DNA of 64,000 bases from Phycisphaerae bacterium (lineage in GTDB: Bacteria; Planctomycetota; Phycisphaerae; UBA1845), in NCBI GenBank assembly GCA_024102815.1, contig JAGFJJ010000005.1, positions 167,363 through 231,362 on the forward strand, read 5' to 3'. Made by a program: the position numbers and the translations under genes. The notes beneath the pieces were generated by a model. The model was not told where the DNA came from. It saw only the letters and a program-made list of their open reading frames with translations, and did no database searches. Numbering within the stretch: the first letter of the stretch is position 1; every line of letters begins with the position of its first letter. Of this stretch, positions 52,204-60,308 are shown one piece after another.

Positions 52204-54576
52204 ATGAACATGTCACTGAATTTCACGGGAGAGAGTCATCCCGGTGCGGGGCGGAGTGAGCCAAGCCGCCGGACCGGGGTTCTGCTGGTCAACCTGGGGA
52301 CGCCGGATGGTCCGGACGTTCCGTCGGTTCGCCGGTACCTGGCCGAGTTCCTGAGCGATCCGGACGTCATCAGCCTGCCGCGCTACCTTCGGTGGATGAA
52401 CAAGCCGCTGGGCCACATGATCGCGCGCTTTCGCGCGCCGCAATCGGCGGAGATGTACCACAAGGTCTGGAGCGAGGCTGGCTCGCCGCTTTCCTCGATC
52501 ACGAATGAGCAAGTACTGCGCCTGGCGGAGAAGCTGCCGTCCGGCTGGCGGGTCTACGCGGGGATGCGTTACGGTAACCCGAGCATCGCCGCGACGCTGC
52601 GGCGGATTGCGGAGGACGGCGTGGATGATCTGATCGTCATGCCGATGTATCCTCAATACAGCGAGACGACCACCGGCACGGCGCTTCGCGAGATGTACCG
52701 CGCCCTGGAACGCGGGCGATACGGCATCAACGTCAGCACACGCAATACGTGGTACGACGACGGCGGCTACATCCACGCCCAAGCCGGGTTGATCGCCGAT
52801 TATGCCCAGGCCCACGCGCTGGTGCCCGAGGACACCGTGCTGCTGTTTTCGGCGCACGGGCTGCCGGTTGCCTACGTCAACCGCGGCGATCCCTACCCGC
52901 GGCACATTCAGCGAAGCATCGACCTGATCCGGGAACATCTCGGATGGCCTGAGGACCGCGTGCGGCTGGGGTATCAAAGCCGCCTCGGTCCGGTGGAATG
53001 GCTCCGTCCCGCAACGGACGATCTGCTCAAGGAATTGATCGGTGAGGGGAATCAGCGCATCCTGGTGTGTCCGATCAGTTTTACGACGGACTGCCTGGAG
53101 ACGCTGGAGGAGATTGACGTCCGCTACCGCGAGATCGTGGAGGCGGAAGGCGGAGATCTTTATCTTTGTCCGGCGTTGAACGCTTACGGCCCCTTCATCG
53201 ATGCGCTCAAGAATCTCGTTACGCGCGGGCCAAGACCCGTTTCCTCCTGGGGCGCGCGGAACGTCCCGCTGCTGGCCAAGCACGCGTCGCACGTCGCTGA
53301 GAGAGTCGAGAACTGGATTGATACGCTGGTCGTGGTCGGCGTGTCATTGGACAACCCGATGGGGTCAGGCTGCGGGCCGGATGTCGGTCATGCCGATCCT
53401 CTGCAGTTACACTGTGTGAAGAAATCGCAAGCCGAGATGCCGGATCTGCTGCGGCAGATCTGTGCCAACGGCGTGGTTCGCGAGGGCTTCGTCTGGAACA
53501 CGTGCCACCGGTTCGAGTTCTACGGCTGGGTCGACGAATCCAGGGACATGCCCGAGGGCGACTGCCTCGTGGCGCGGGTGCGACGGGCGCTGTTCAACGG
53601 GGGGGAACACGAGTCCCTGGCCGTCAACGTGCTTGTGGGGGCCGAGGCGTGGCATCACCTGGTGCGAACCGTGGTCGGCCTGAACAGTGGCCTCCCGGGC
53701 GACGCCGACATCATCGAGCAGCTCGAAACGGCCCAACGTCTGGCTGAGAGGACGGGAACCGCCGGTCCGCTTGTGCGCCGACTGGTGAGCGAAGCCGTGC
53801 GCGTCGAGCGGCTCCTGCGCCGCGAGACGGTCTGGGGACGCTTCAATCCGGGCTACTGTTACGCGGCGCTGTCCAAGGTCGCAGAGCGGAAGAATCTCGA
53901 CTTCGCGTCCATCCGTACGGTTGTCGTCGGCGGGTCCTCGACGTCGCGATCGGTCCTGAGCACGCTGATCCAGCGTTTCGATGTTCCCAGCAGGCATCTC
54001 ACTCTCGTGTATCGCGGGCATTCCGGCGGGCAGATCAAGGCGTTGCGCAAAGCCATCCAGAACGGCAAGCGGGTCCGCGTTCACAACTATGACGAGCGCG
54101 TGGTCTACGATGCCATCCGCGCGGCCGACATGCTCGTACTCGGCGTCGACCGTGACGAGCCCATCCTGCACGCGCGCGATCTTCGAGGTCTGCGTGATTA
54201 CGCCGAGCGTCCCCTGACGGTGCTGGATTTTAACACCTTCGGATCTACGGAAGGAATCGAGGCTATTCCCGGGGTGCGCGTCATTCACGCCGGTGAGCTG
54301 GAGGAACTCGTTGGCGCATTCGCTTCAGACATGTGCGCCAGTGAGTCCTTCCGCCAAGCCGTGGACGAAGCCGAGCACTGGATCGTTGATCGCATTCCCG
54401 AGGTGGATTCCCCGCGTATTCGCCCGCACGCCTGCCACGAGCCGCTCCCGCGCGTCCGTGACGAGCAACAGGGGAGCGAATGGAGCGCGGCGTCGCAGCG
54501 CTGGCGCAAGTGCGTACGGTGCACGAAACTGCGCATCGGCCAGGAGGTCGATCAACTGGAAAGGAGCATTTCATGA
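52204..54576 (+). CDS. Fusion of ferrochelatase (HemH) and glutamyl-tRNA reductase-like (HemA) domains
   Basis: One 790-residue open frame joins two heme enzymes. Residues about 22-360 are ferrochelatase: G-V-L-L-V-N-L-G-T-P-D-G-P, the catalytic histidine (about 218) in F-S-A-H-G-L-P, and P-I-S-F-T-T-D-C-L-E-T-L-E-E-I-D with the conserved glutamates. From about 370 the sequence reads L-V-V-V-G-V-S-L-D-N-P, as at the start of glutamyl-tRNA reductase, then W-N-T-C-H-R-F-E-F-Y with the catalytic cysteine (about 434), the V-G-L-N-S region, an NADPH-binding-like V-V-V-G-G-S-S-T-S and a short C-terminus. In the HemA half the catalytic histidine and the G-E-P-Q-I-L-G-Q motif are not conserved. Start ATG 52204 is tentative. 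The stop overlaps hemN by 4 bases. Confidence 0.85.
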   Translation: MNMSLNFTGESHPGAGRSEPSRRTGVLLVNLGTPDGPDVPSVRRYLAEFLSDPDVISLPRYLRWMNKPLGHMIARFRAPQSAEMYHKVWSEAGSPLSSITNEQVLRLAEKLPSGWRVYAGMRYGNPSIAATLRRIAEDGVDDLIVMPMYPQYSETTTGTALREMYRALERGRYGINVSTRNTWYDDGGYIHAQAGLIADYAQAHALVPEDTVLLFSAHGLPVAYVNRGDPYPRHIQRSIDLIREHLGWPEDRVRLGYQSRLGPVEWLRPATDDLLKELIGEGNQRILVCPISFTTDCLETLEEIDVRYREIVEAEGGDLYLCPALNAYGPFIDALKNLVTRGPRPVSSWGARNVPLLAKHASHVAERVENWIDTLVVVGVSLDNPMGSGCGPDVGHADPLQLHCVKKSQAEMPDLLRQICANGVVREGFVWNTCHRFEFYGWVDESRDMPEGDCLVARVRRALFNGGEHESLAVNVLVGAEAWHHLVRTVVGLNSGLPGDADIIEQLETAQRLAERTGTAGPLVRRLVSEAVRVERLLRRETVWGRFNPGYCYAALSKVAERKNLDFASIRTVVVGGSSTSRSVLSTLIQRFDVPSRHLTLVYRGHSGGQIKALRKAIQNGKRVRVHNYDERVVYDAIRAADMLVLGVDRDEPILHARDLRGLRDYAERPLTVLDFNTFGSTEGIEAIPGVRVIHAGELEELVGAFASDMCASESFRQAVDEAEHWIVDRIPEVDSPRIRPHACHEPLPRVRDEQQGSEWSAASQRWRKCVRCTKLRIGQEVDQLERSIS

Positions 54577-55997
54577 TCGTCGCCGCCAGCGCCGTTGATT
54601 TGCAGGTATTTCGTCGCTACGCGGGACTCTCGCTGCCACGGCATGTCTCGTACCCGATGCCGACCTGGTGGCAGCCGCTTGACCAGGAATCGATCGGTGC
54701 GTTGCACGAGCGAGCCCGCGATCCCCACCGTGGGCACGGTGTTTCGCTCTATGTGCACATTCCGTTCTGCGAGCAATTGTGCAAGTTCTGTGCATGCACA
54801 CGCATCATCCAGCGCAAGACGGCTCCCGGTGCGGAAGAACGCACGGAGCGTTACCTCGCCGCGCTGGAGACGGAGCTGGCCCGAATGGTGGACGCCATCG
54901 GCCGGGACCGCGTCGTTCGCCAGGTTCACTGGGGCGGAGGCAGTCCGACGTACCTTTCGGCCGAGCAGATCGGTCGCATTCAGCGACGTATCGGCGAGCT
55001 TTACAATATTGCCGACGATGCCGAGATTGCAATGGAGATTGATCCGCGATCGTGCCCGCCGGAAAAGCTGGTGTCGATCCGCTCTTTCGGGTTCAACCGC
55101 GTCTCGCTGGGCGTGCAGGACTTCGACGAGCGAGTGCAGGAGCATGTGCGGCGGATTCAGCCGTTGGAGCTCGTGCAGTCCACGGTGGCGAAGGCTCGCG
55201 AACTCGGTTTCGATTCGGTCAACTTCGATCTGATCTACGGGCTGCCCTATCAGACGACGGACTCGGTACGGGAACTGGTCGATCGGACGATCGAGCTCTC
55301 TCCGGATCGGATCGCGTTTTACCACTATGCGCAAATCCCGGACAAGATCGCCACGCAGCGCGGCATGGATTACACCAAACTGCCCGACAGCGAGGCCAAG
55401 CTGGCGATGTTTCTCGTCGGGCTGTACCGGTTCCAGGAGGCGGGCTACGAGTTCGTGGGGCTGGACCACTTCGCCCGTCCGACGGAGGCCCTGTCTCGCG
55501 CGGCCGATGACGGCACGCTCCAACGCAATTTCCAGGGCATGACCACCGGCGGCGGGCTTGATTTGTACGGCGCCGGGGCTTCGTCGATCAGCCACCTGAT
55601 GGGGATCGGCTTCCTCCAGAACGTACGCGAGGTGGATGATTACGTGGAGCGTATCGAAGGTGGCACGTTACCCATTCATCGTGGCAAGCCGTTCACGGAC
55701 GATGACCTGATCCGCCAGGGCGTGCTCAACCAGCTCTACTGTGCCGGCGAGATCCGTCCGGCGGTGATCGAGCGTGTTTATGGGATCACCTTCGCGGACT
55801 ACTTCGCCCGGGAACTGGGCATCATGGCCGAACTGGAGCGCGACGGACTGGTGAGCATGGAGGACAGCGGCGTGATCAGGGCGACGGTGCCCCTGGGGCG
55901 GGTGCTCATGCGAACCATCGCGGCCGTGTTCGACGCGTACCTGGAAGCCGACGCCTACCGCGTGGGCGATCGGAATTGTTTCTCGGCCAACGCTTAG
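54573..55997 (+). CDS. hemN: Oxygen-independent coproporphyrinogen III oxidase
   Basis: HemN is a radical-SAM enzyme that decarboxylates coproporphyrinogen III without oxygen. The 474-residue protein has the cluster-binding motif Y-V-H-I-P-F-C-E-Q-L-C-K-F-C-A-C near residue 60 (C-x3-C-x2-C plus the HemN-specific following cysteine), G-G-G-S-P-T-Y-L, E-I-D-P-R and the later F-D-L-I-Y-G-L-P-Y-Q-T and E-F-V-G-L-D-H-F-A. A-R-P-T-E-A-L follows. The length and C-terminal domain match true HemN rather than HemW. The start ATG 54573 has AAGGAG 7 bases upstream and overlaps the HemHA stop (ATGA), so the two are translated together. Confidence 0.96.
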   Translation: MIVAASAVDLQVFRRYAGLSLPRHVSYPMPTWWQPLDQESIGALHERARDPHRGHGVSLYVHIPFCEQLCKFCACTRIIQRKTAPGAEERTERYLAALETELARMVDAIGRDRVVRQVHWGGGSPTYLSAEQIGRIQRRIGELYNIADDAEIAMEIDPRSCPPEKLVSIRSFGFNRVSLGVQDFDERVQEHVRRIQPLELVQSTVAKARELGFDSVNFDLIYGLPYQTTDSVRELVDRTIELSPDRIAFYHYAQIPDKIATQRGMDYTKLPDSEAKLAMFLVGLYRFQEAGYEFVGLDHFARPTEALSRAADDGTLQRNFQGMTTGGGLDLYGAGASSISHLMGIGFLQNVREVDDYVERIEGGTLPIHRGKPFTDDDLIRQGVLNQLYCAGEIRPAVIERVYGITFADYFARELGIMAELERDGLVSMEDSGVIRATVPLGRVLMRTIAAVFDAYLEADAYRVGDRNCFSANA

Positions 55998-56017
55998 TGT
56001 CAGATTGGCGGCACTCG

Positions 56018-57073
56018 ATGTTGCGAAATGATCTGGTATTGCGGGCGGCCCGGGGCGAGCGGACGCCGCGCACCCCGGTCTGGCTGATGCGCCAGGCGGG
56101 GCGGTTCGATCCGCAGTACCGCGACCTCCGCCAGCGGGCGGACCTTCCGCTGGAATTGCTTTTCCGCCACGTCGATCTGAGTGTGGAGATCTCCCTGCTG
56201 CCCAGGCGATTCGGCGTTGACGCAATCATCTTCTTTCAGGACATCCTCACGCCACTGGCGCCGATGGGCGCGGACTTCGTATTCCGACCCGGTCCCGTGC
56301 TGGAGTCGCCCATCCGCGACGAATCCGGTCTCGCCCGGCTTCGACCGTACGATCCGCAGCAGGAGCTGCCCTTCATTCCCGCGACACTGCAGGCGCTGAA
56401 GCGCGAACTCGACGGCGAATTGCCATTGCTGGGCTTTGGAGGTGCGCCGCTGACGCTGGCGTTCTTTTTGTTGGAGGGCGGCAGCCCGCATCCCGATCCG
56501 CAGCGGACAAGATCCCTGATGGAGCAGTCGCCGCGGGTTATGCACGATCTGCTCGATAAATTGACCGCGATGACCGCATCCTACCTGGCATCGCAGATTG
56601 AATCGGGCGTGGATGCGGTGCAGCTTTTCGAATCTGCTGCAGACCTGGTTTCTCTGGAGGCGTACGAGGAATTCGCCCTGCCGTACCAGCAGCGCGTGTT
56701 CGAGGCGATTGGAAAGCGCGTGCCGAAGATCCTGTTTGCCAAGGACTTCGCGGATGTGGAACTGCTTACCCGCGCCGGCGCGGATGTCATCAGCCTGTCA
56801 TCGGCTGTCGATCTCGCCGAAGCGCGCGCAAGGATAGGGCCGGGCGTCGCTGTTCAGGGGAACGTGAACAATCGGCTGATGGTGGAAGGATCGCCCGAAG
56901 CAGTCGAGGCGGCAGCGCGGCGCTGCATCGAAGCGGGAAATCACAGTGGCCACATCCTCAATCTTGGCCACGGCCTCCTTCAGGACACGCCGGTCGAAAA
57001 CGTGCAGCGGCTTGTGAATACCGCCCGTGAAATGCGCCTGAATGATGTCGCAGGCGCGACGAAACCGGGATAG
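56018..57073 (+). CDS. hemE: Uroporphyrinogen decarboxylase
   Basis: HemE removes four carboxyl groups from uroporphyrinogen III. The 351-residue protein has the full family set: V-W-L-M-R-Q-A-G-R near residue 22, then F-F-Q-D-I-L-T-P-L near 80, F-G-G-A-P-L-T-L near 145, Q-L-F-E-S-A-A-D and the C-terminal I-L-N-L-G-H-G-L. F-Q-D-I-L replaces the usual F-S-D-I-L. It begins 20 bases after hemN and ends 6 bases before the next gene, so all belong to one operon. Confidence 0.97.
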   Translation: MLRNDLVLRAARGERTPRTPVWLMRQAGRFDPQYRDLRQRADLPLELLFRHVDLSVEISLLPRRFGVDAIIFFQDILTPLAPMGADFVFRPGPVLESPIRDESGLARLRPYDPQQELPFIPATLQALKRELDGELPLLGFGGAPLTLAFFLLEGGSPHPDPQRTRSLMEQSPRVMHDLLDKLTAMTASYLASQIESGVDAVQLFESAADLVSLEAYEEFALPYQQRVFEAIGKRVPKILFAKDFADVELLTRAGADVISLSSAVDLAEARARIGPGVAVQGNVNNRLMVEGSPEAVEAAARRCIEAGNHSGHILNLGHGLLQDTPVENVQRLVNTAREMRLNDVAGATKPG

Positions 57074-57079
57074 ACGATC

Positions 57080-58534
57080 ATGAGTGGGACGACCCGGGAG
57101 GTCATCGTAGTCGGAGGCGGCGTCAGCGGACTGACGACCGCGTGGCACCTCCACCGACTCGGCGTTGACGTCGCCTTGCTCGAAGCGGAGGCAAGAGTCG
57201 GTGGCTGCACGAAGACCGAGCAGCGGGGCGGGTTCCTGCTGGAGAAGGGGCCATTCAATGTCATTGTTCGCGATCCGTCCTTTCAGGCACTGTTGGAGGC
57301 GATGGCTGACCGTGTCAATGTAGTCACCGCCTCTAAAGCCGCCCGAGCCCGCTTCCTTTACCGCCGCGGCGGGCTCGTCAAGGTACCTTCGGATCCCTTC
57401 TCATTGCTGTTTACGCCGCTTCTCAGTCCGCGTGCGCGACTTCGGCTCGTGCGCGGGCTGTTCTACAGCGGGAAGGGGAGTGATGAAGAGGAGACCATCG
57501 AACAGGTGGCATCGCGTCGCGTTGGCGTGGAGGCAACAGATACGCTGATCAGCGCCGTCGTCTCGGGAATTTTCGGCGGAGACATTCACAAGCTCAGCCT
57601 GCCGGCCTGTTTCCCTTCGGTGGCCCGCGTCGATCGCCAGGCGCGAAGTCTCGTCGGGTATGGGATTGCGCAGGCCTTTCGCGGTGGCAGGACAAAAGGC
57701 GGCAAGCCACGGCGGCGATGGCGGGGTCTGGTCAGCATTGATGCGGGCTTGGGCGGATTGATGGAAGCCTTGGGGGCGACGTTGGGGGACGATTTGCGAA
57801 CGGGAATCGCCGTGCGCGAAATTCGTGCTTTGGAACGGGGGGAGTCTGACGGGGCGCGGTATGAGCTCCTGTGCCGGACCAATGCTGGAAACGACGAGAC
57901 GTGGCGTTGTCGGCGACTCGTGCTGGCGACGCTGGCGCCCGCCTCGGCCGAATTATTGGAAGGGCTCGTGCCCGATGCTGCGGCTGACCTGCGTGGTATC
58001 GAAAGCGTTTCGCTATGCGTATTGAACCTCGGATTTAGTGCATCGGATATCTCGCATGATCTGCGCGGATTCGGTTTTCTCGTTCCGCGGAATGAACCGG
58101 ATCTGCCGGTGATGGGAATTCTCTGGGCGGACAGCATCTTCCCGCATCACGTACCCGAAGGGAAACGCCTCATCCGCGTGTTCGTGGGCGGTGCGCGTGA
58201 TCCCGGCGCCGTGGATCGCAACGATGCTCAGCTCTTGGACGCGGGCATGAACACCGCGCGCAAGTTGCTCGGCATTCGCGGCGACCCGATGCTGGTTGAT
58301 GTTTCCCGATGGCGGGAGGCGATCCCACAGTATTATCCGGGCCACGTGGAGCGCATCCGCCGTGTGCGGACGGCCGTCGCCGCAAGACAGGGCCTGTTTC
58401 TGGTCGGCAACTACCTTGACGGGGTCTCATTGAACGATTGCATTCGCCTGGGCACGGTTACCGGGGAACGCATCGCAGAGGATATTGCGGGAACGCTGAG
58501 CGGCGTTACCCATCAACAACTGCAACCGTCGTGA
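57080..58534 (+). CDS. hemY: Protoporphyrinogen/coproporphyrinogen oxidase (HemY type)
   Basis: This FAD enzyme oxidises protoporphyrinogen IX (or, in the coproporphyrin-dependent route, coproporphyrinogen III). The 484-residue protein starts with a Rossmann dinucleotide fold V-I-V-V-G-G-G-V-S-G-L-T-T-A, then L-E-A-E-A-R-V-G-G-C and L-E-K-G-P-F-N-V, with the family's G-I-F-G-G-D near residue 165 and a C-terminal FAD-contacting V-G-N-Y-L-D-G-V-S-L-N-D-C. Protoporphyrinogen as substrate is more likely because hemN (oxygen-independent) precedes it, but the true substrate is not proved. The operon position after hemE is firm. Confidence 0.93.
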   Translation: MSGTTREVIVVGGGVSGLTTAWHLHRLGVDVALLEAEARVGGCTKTEQRGGFLLEKGPFNVIVRDPSFQALLEAMADRVNVVTASKAARARFLYRRGGLVKVPSDPFSLLFTPLLSPRARLRLVRGLFYSGKGSDEEETIEQVASRRVGVEATDTLISAVVSGIFGGDIHKLSLPACFPSVARVDRQARSLVGYGIAQAFRGGRTKGGKPRRRWRGLVSIDAGLGGLMEALGATLGDDLRTGIAVREIRALERGESDGARYELLCRTNAGNDETWRCRRLVLATLAPASAELLEGLVPDAAADLRGIESVSLCVLNLGFSASDISHDLRGFGFLVPRNEPDLPVMGILWADSIFPHHVPEGKRLIRVFVGGARDPGAVDRNDAQLLDAGMNTARKLLGIRGDPMLVDVSRWREAIPQYYPGHVERIRRVRTAVAARQGLFLVGNYLDGVSLNDCIRLGTVTGERIAEDIAGTLSGVTHQQLQPS

Positions 58535-58564
58535 CAAAGACACAGCTTGGATGGAGGGTTCGCG

Positions 58565-59590
58565 ATGGCAAATTCCAGTGATCTACCTCGGCCTCATCGT
58601 CGTCCGCGGCGTATGCGGCGCAGCGAGACCATCAGGCGGCTGGTCCGTGAGACGCGGCTCACGCCCGATCGATTGATCCTGCCGCAGTTCATCATCGAGG
58701 GGCAGGGCAAGAACGAGTCGATCGACGCCATGCCCGGACGGTCGAGGTTGTCGATTGACCTGACCATCGAGGAATGCCACAAGGCGATGGAGCTCGGCGT
58801 CCGCTCCTTTGCCCTGTTCCCGGCCGTGGACCCCAAGCTCAAGACCAATGACGGACGCGAAGCCCTCAACAGCGAAAACCTTCTTTGCCGTGCCGTGCGG
58901 GCCATCAAGAAGGAGTGCCCCGAGGCCTGTGTGATCACCGACATCGCCCTCGATCCGTACTCCAGCGCCGGGCACGACGGCATCGTCAGCCCCAAAGGTG
59001 TGATCCTCAACGATGAATCCGTGGATGTTCTGGCGAAGATGGCCGTGGTTCACGCGAGGTGCGGGGCCGACATTGTGGCACCGTCGGACATGATGGACGG
59101 CCGGGTGGAAGCCATGCGCGAGGCGCTGGATGGCGCCGGCTTCGCGGACGTGGCGATCCTCGCCTATACGGCGAAATACGCGTCCGCCTTCTACGGGCCT
59201 TTCCGCGAGGCGCTGGACAGCGCTCCGGTCGACGCTCCAAACGTGCCCAAGGATAAGAAGACCTACCAGATGGATCCGGCCAACGCCCGTGAGGCGGTGA
59301 TCGAGGCAATGCTCGACGAGGCCGAGGGCGCCGACATGATCATGGTCAAGCCCGCGCTGCCCTATCTCGACGTGATCCACCGCCTGCGGCAGGAGACGGC
59401 ATTGCCCATCGCGGCGTACAACGTGAGCGGCGAGTTCGCCATGATCAAGGCGGCCGCGCGCCTGGGCTGGCTCAACGAAAAAGCGTGCATGATGGAGGCC
59501 GTGCAGGCCATCGCCCGCGCCGGCGCAGACATCATCCTTTCCTACGCCGCCCTGGATTACGCGAAGTGGTGGCGCGAAGATCTCGGATAG
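58565..59590 (+). CDS. hemB: Delta-aminolevulinic acid dehydratase (porphobilinogen synthase)
   Basis: HemB condenses two 5-aminolevulinates to porphobilinogen. The 341-residue protein has R-R-P-R-R-M-R-R near the N-terminus, the metal site region [23 protein letters not shown], the catalytic lysines in Y-T-A-K-Y-A-S and M-V-K-P-A-L-P-Y, and E-F-A-M-I-K. D-P-Y-S-S replaces the cysteine-rich D-V-C-x-C-x-Y, so this is a magnesium-type, not zinc-type, enzyme. ATG 58565 has GGAGGG 6 bases upstream. It ends the heme operon and faces deoC. Confidence 0.97.
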   Translation: MANSSDLPRPHRRPRRMRRSETIRRLVRETRLTPDRLILPQFIIEGQGKNESIDAMPGRSRLSIDLTIEECHKAMELGVRSFALFPAVDPKLKTNDGREALNSENLLCRAVRAIKKECPEACVITDIALDPYSSAGHDGIVSPKGVILNDESVDVLAKMAVVHARCGADIVAPSDMMDGRVEAMREALDGAGFADVAILAYTAKYASAFYGPFREALDSAPVDAPNVPKDKKTYQMDPANAREAVIEAMLDEAEGADMIMVKPALPYLDVIHRLRQETALPIAAYNVSGEFAMIKAAARLGWLNEKACMMEAVQAIARAGADIILSYAALDYAKWWREDLG

Positions 59591-59591
59591 C

Positions 59592-59618
59592 AGCGCAAAC
59601 TTCCTATGAGTTTGCGCT
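59592..59618. terminator. Hairpin between convergent hemB and deoC
   Basis: AGCGCAAACT (59592-59601) and AGTTTGCGCT (59609-59618) form a perfect 10-bp stem around a 7-base loop, directly after the hemB stop and across the last codons of deoC. No T-run follows on either side, so it is a likely but not classical bidirectional terminator. Confidence 0.6.
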
Positions 59619-60308
59619 CATTCGTGCGAATTCGTCCAGAATCGCCACGCTGGAGGATGTGCCCAGCCGGGAGGCGCCGGCCTCGATCATGGCCAGAGCG
59701 TCTGCGGCGGTGCGAATGCCGCCGGCCGCTTTGACCCGGATCGGCGCGGCATGCTTGTGCAGAAGTCGAACGGCGTCGATCTTGGCCCCGCCGGCCGCGT
59801 GCATGCCTGTGGAGGTCTTGACGAAGTCGGCTTCGCCCTCCGCGCAACAACGGCAACCGGCGATGATCTCATCCTGCACAAGCGCCGCCGTTTCCAGGAT
59901 GACTTTCAGAACGCCGTCGGGACGATGGGTGTGGACGACGTGGGCGACGGCGCTGATGTCCGTCCGTACGTTGCGGACGTCCCCGCTCTTGAGCGATCCC
60001 AGCGCGACGACCATGTCGATTTCGATGGCCCCGTCGTCCATCGCCCGCTTCGCCTCGTCGGCCTTGATGTCCGATCGGCTCGCTCCCAGCGGGAATCCTG
60101 CAACCGTGACCACAACAGGTCTTCTGGCGGAACGACCGGCGCCGGATTCAATTCGTTTAACGGCGCGGGTTACGTACACGGGATTGACGCACACGCCGTG
60201 AAAACCGCGCTCCACGGCTTCATCGCACAAGACATCGATCTGAGCCGGCACTGCCTCCGGTTTGAGCAGCGTATGTTCGATATGTGCCGCGAGTTGTGCG
60301 GGGCTCAT
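59604..60308 (-). CDS. deoC: Deoxyribose-phosphate aldolase
   Basis: DeoC cleaves 2-deoxyribose-5-phosphate to glyceraldehyde-3-phosphate and acetaldehyde in nucleoside breakdown. The 234-residue TIM-barrel protein has I-E-H-T-L-L-K-P near the N-terminus, V-C-V-N-P-V-Y-V, V-A-G-F-P-L-G-A-S, E-I-D-M-V-V, K-V-I-L-E-T with the proton-relay region, the Schiff-base lysine in F-V-K-T-S-T-G, and V-K-A-A-G-G-I-R. The A-E-G-E-A-D-F-V-K-T segment is typical. It overlaps the upstream CxxCxxCC gene by 4 bases (ATGA), so the two are translation-coupled. The last codons overlap the hairpin with hemB. Confidence 0.96.
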   Translation of the reverse strand: MSPAQLAAHIEHTLLKPEAVPAQIDVLCDEAVERGFHGVCVNPVYVTRAVKRIESGAGRSARRPVVVTVAGFPLGASRSDIKADEAKRAMDDGAIEIDMVVALGSLKSGDVRNVRTDISAVAHVVHTHRPDGVLKVILETAALVQDEIIAGCRCCAEGEADFVKTSTGMHAAGGAKIDAVRLLHKHAAPIRVKAAGGIRTAADALAMIEAGASRLGTSSSVAILDEFARMSANS

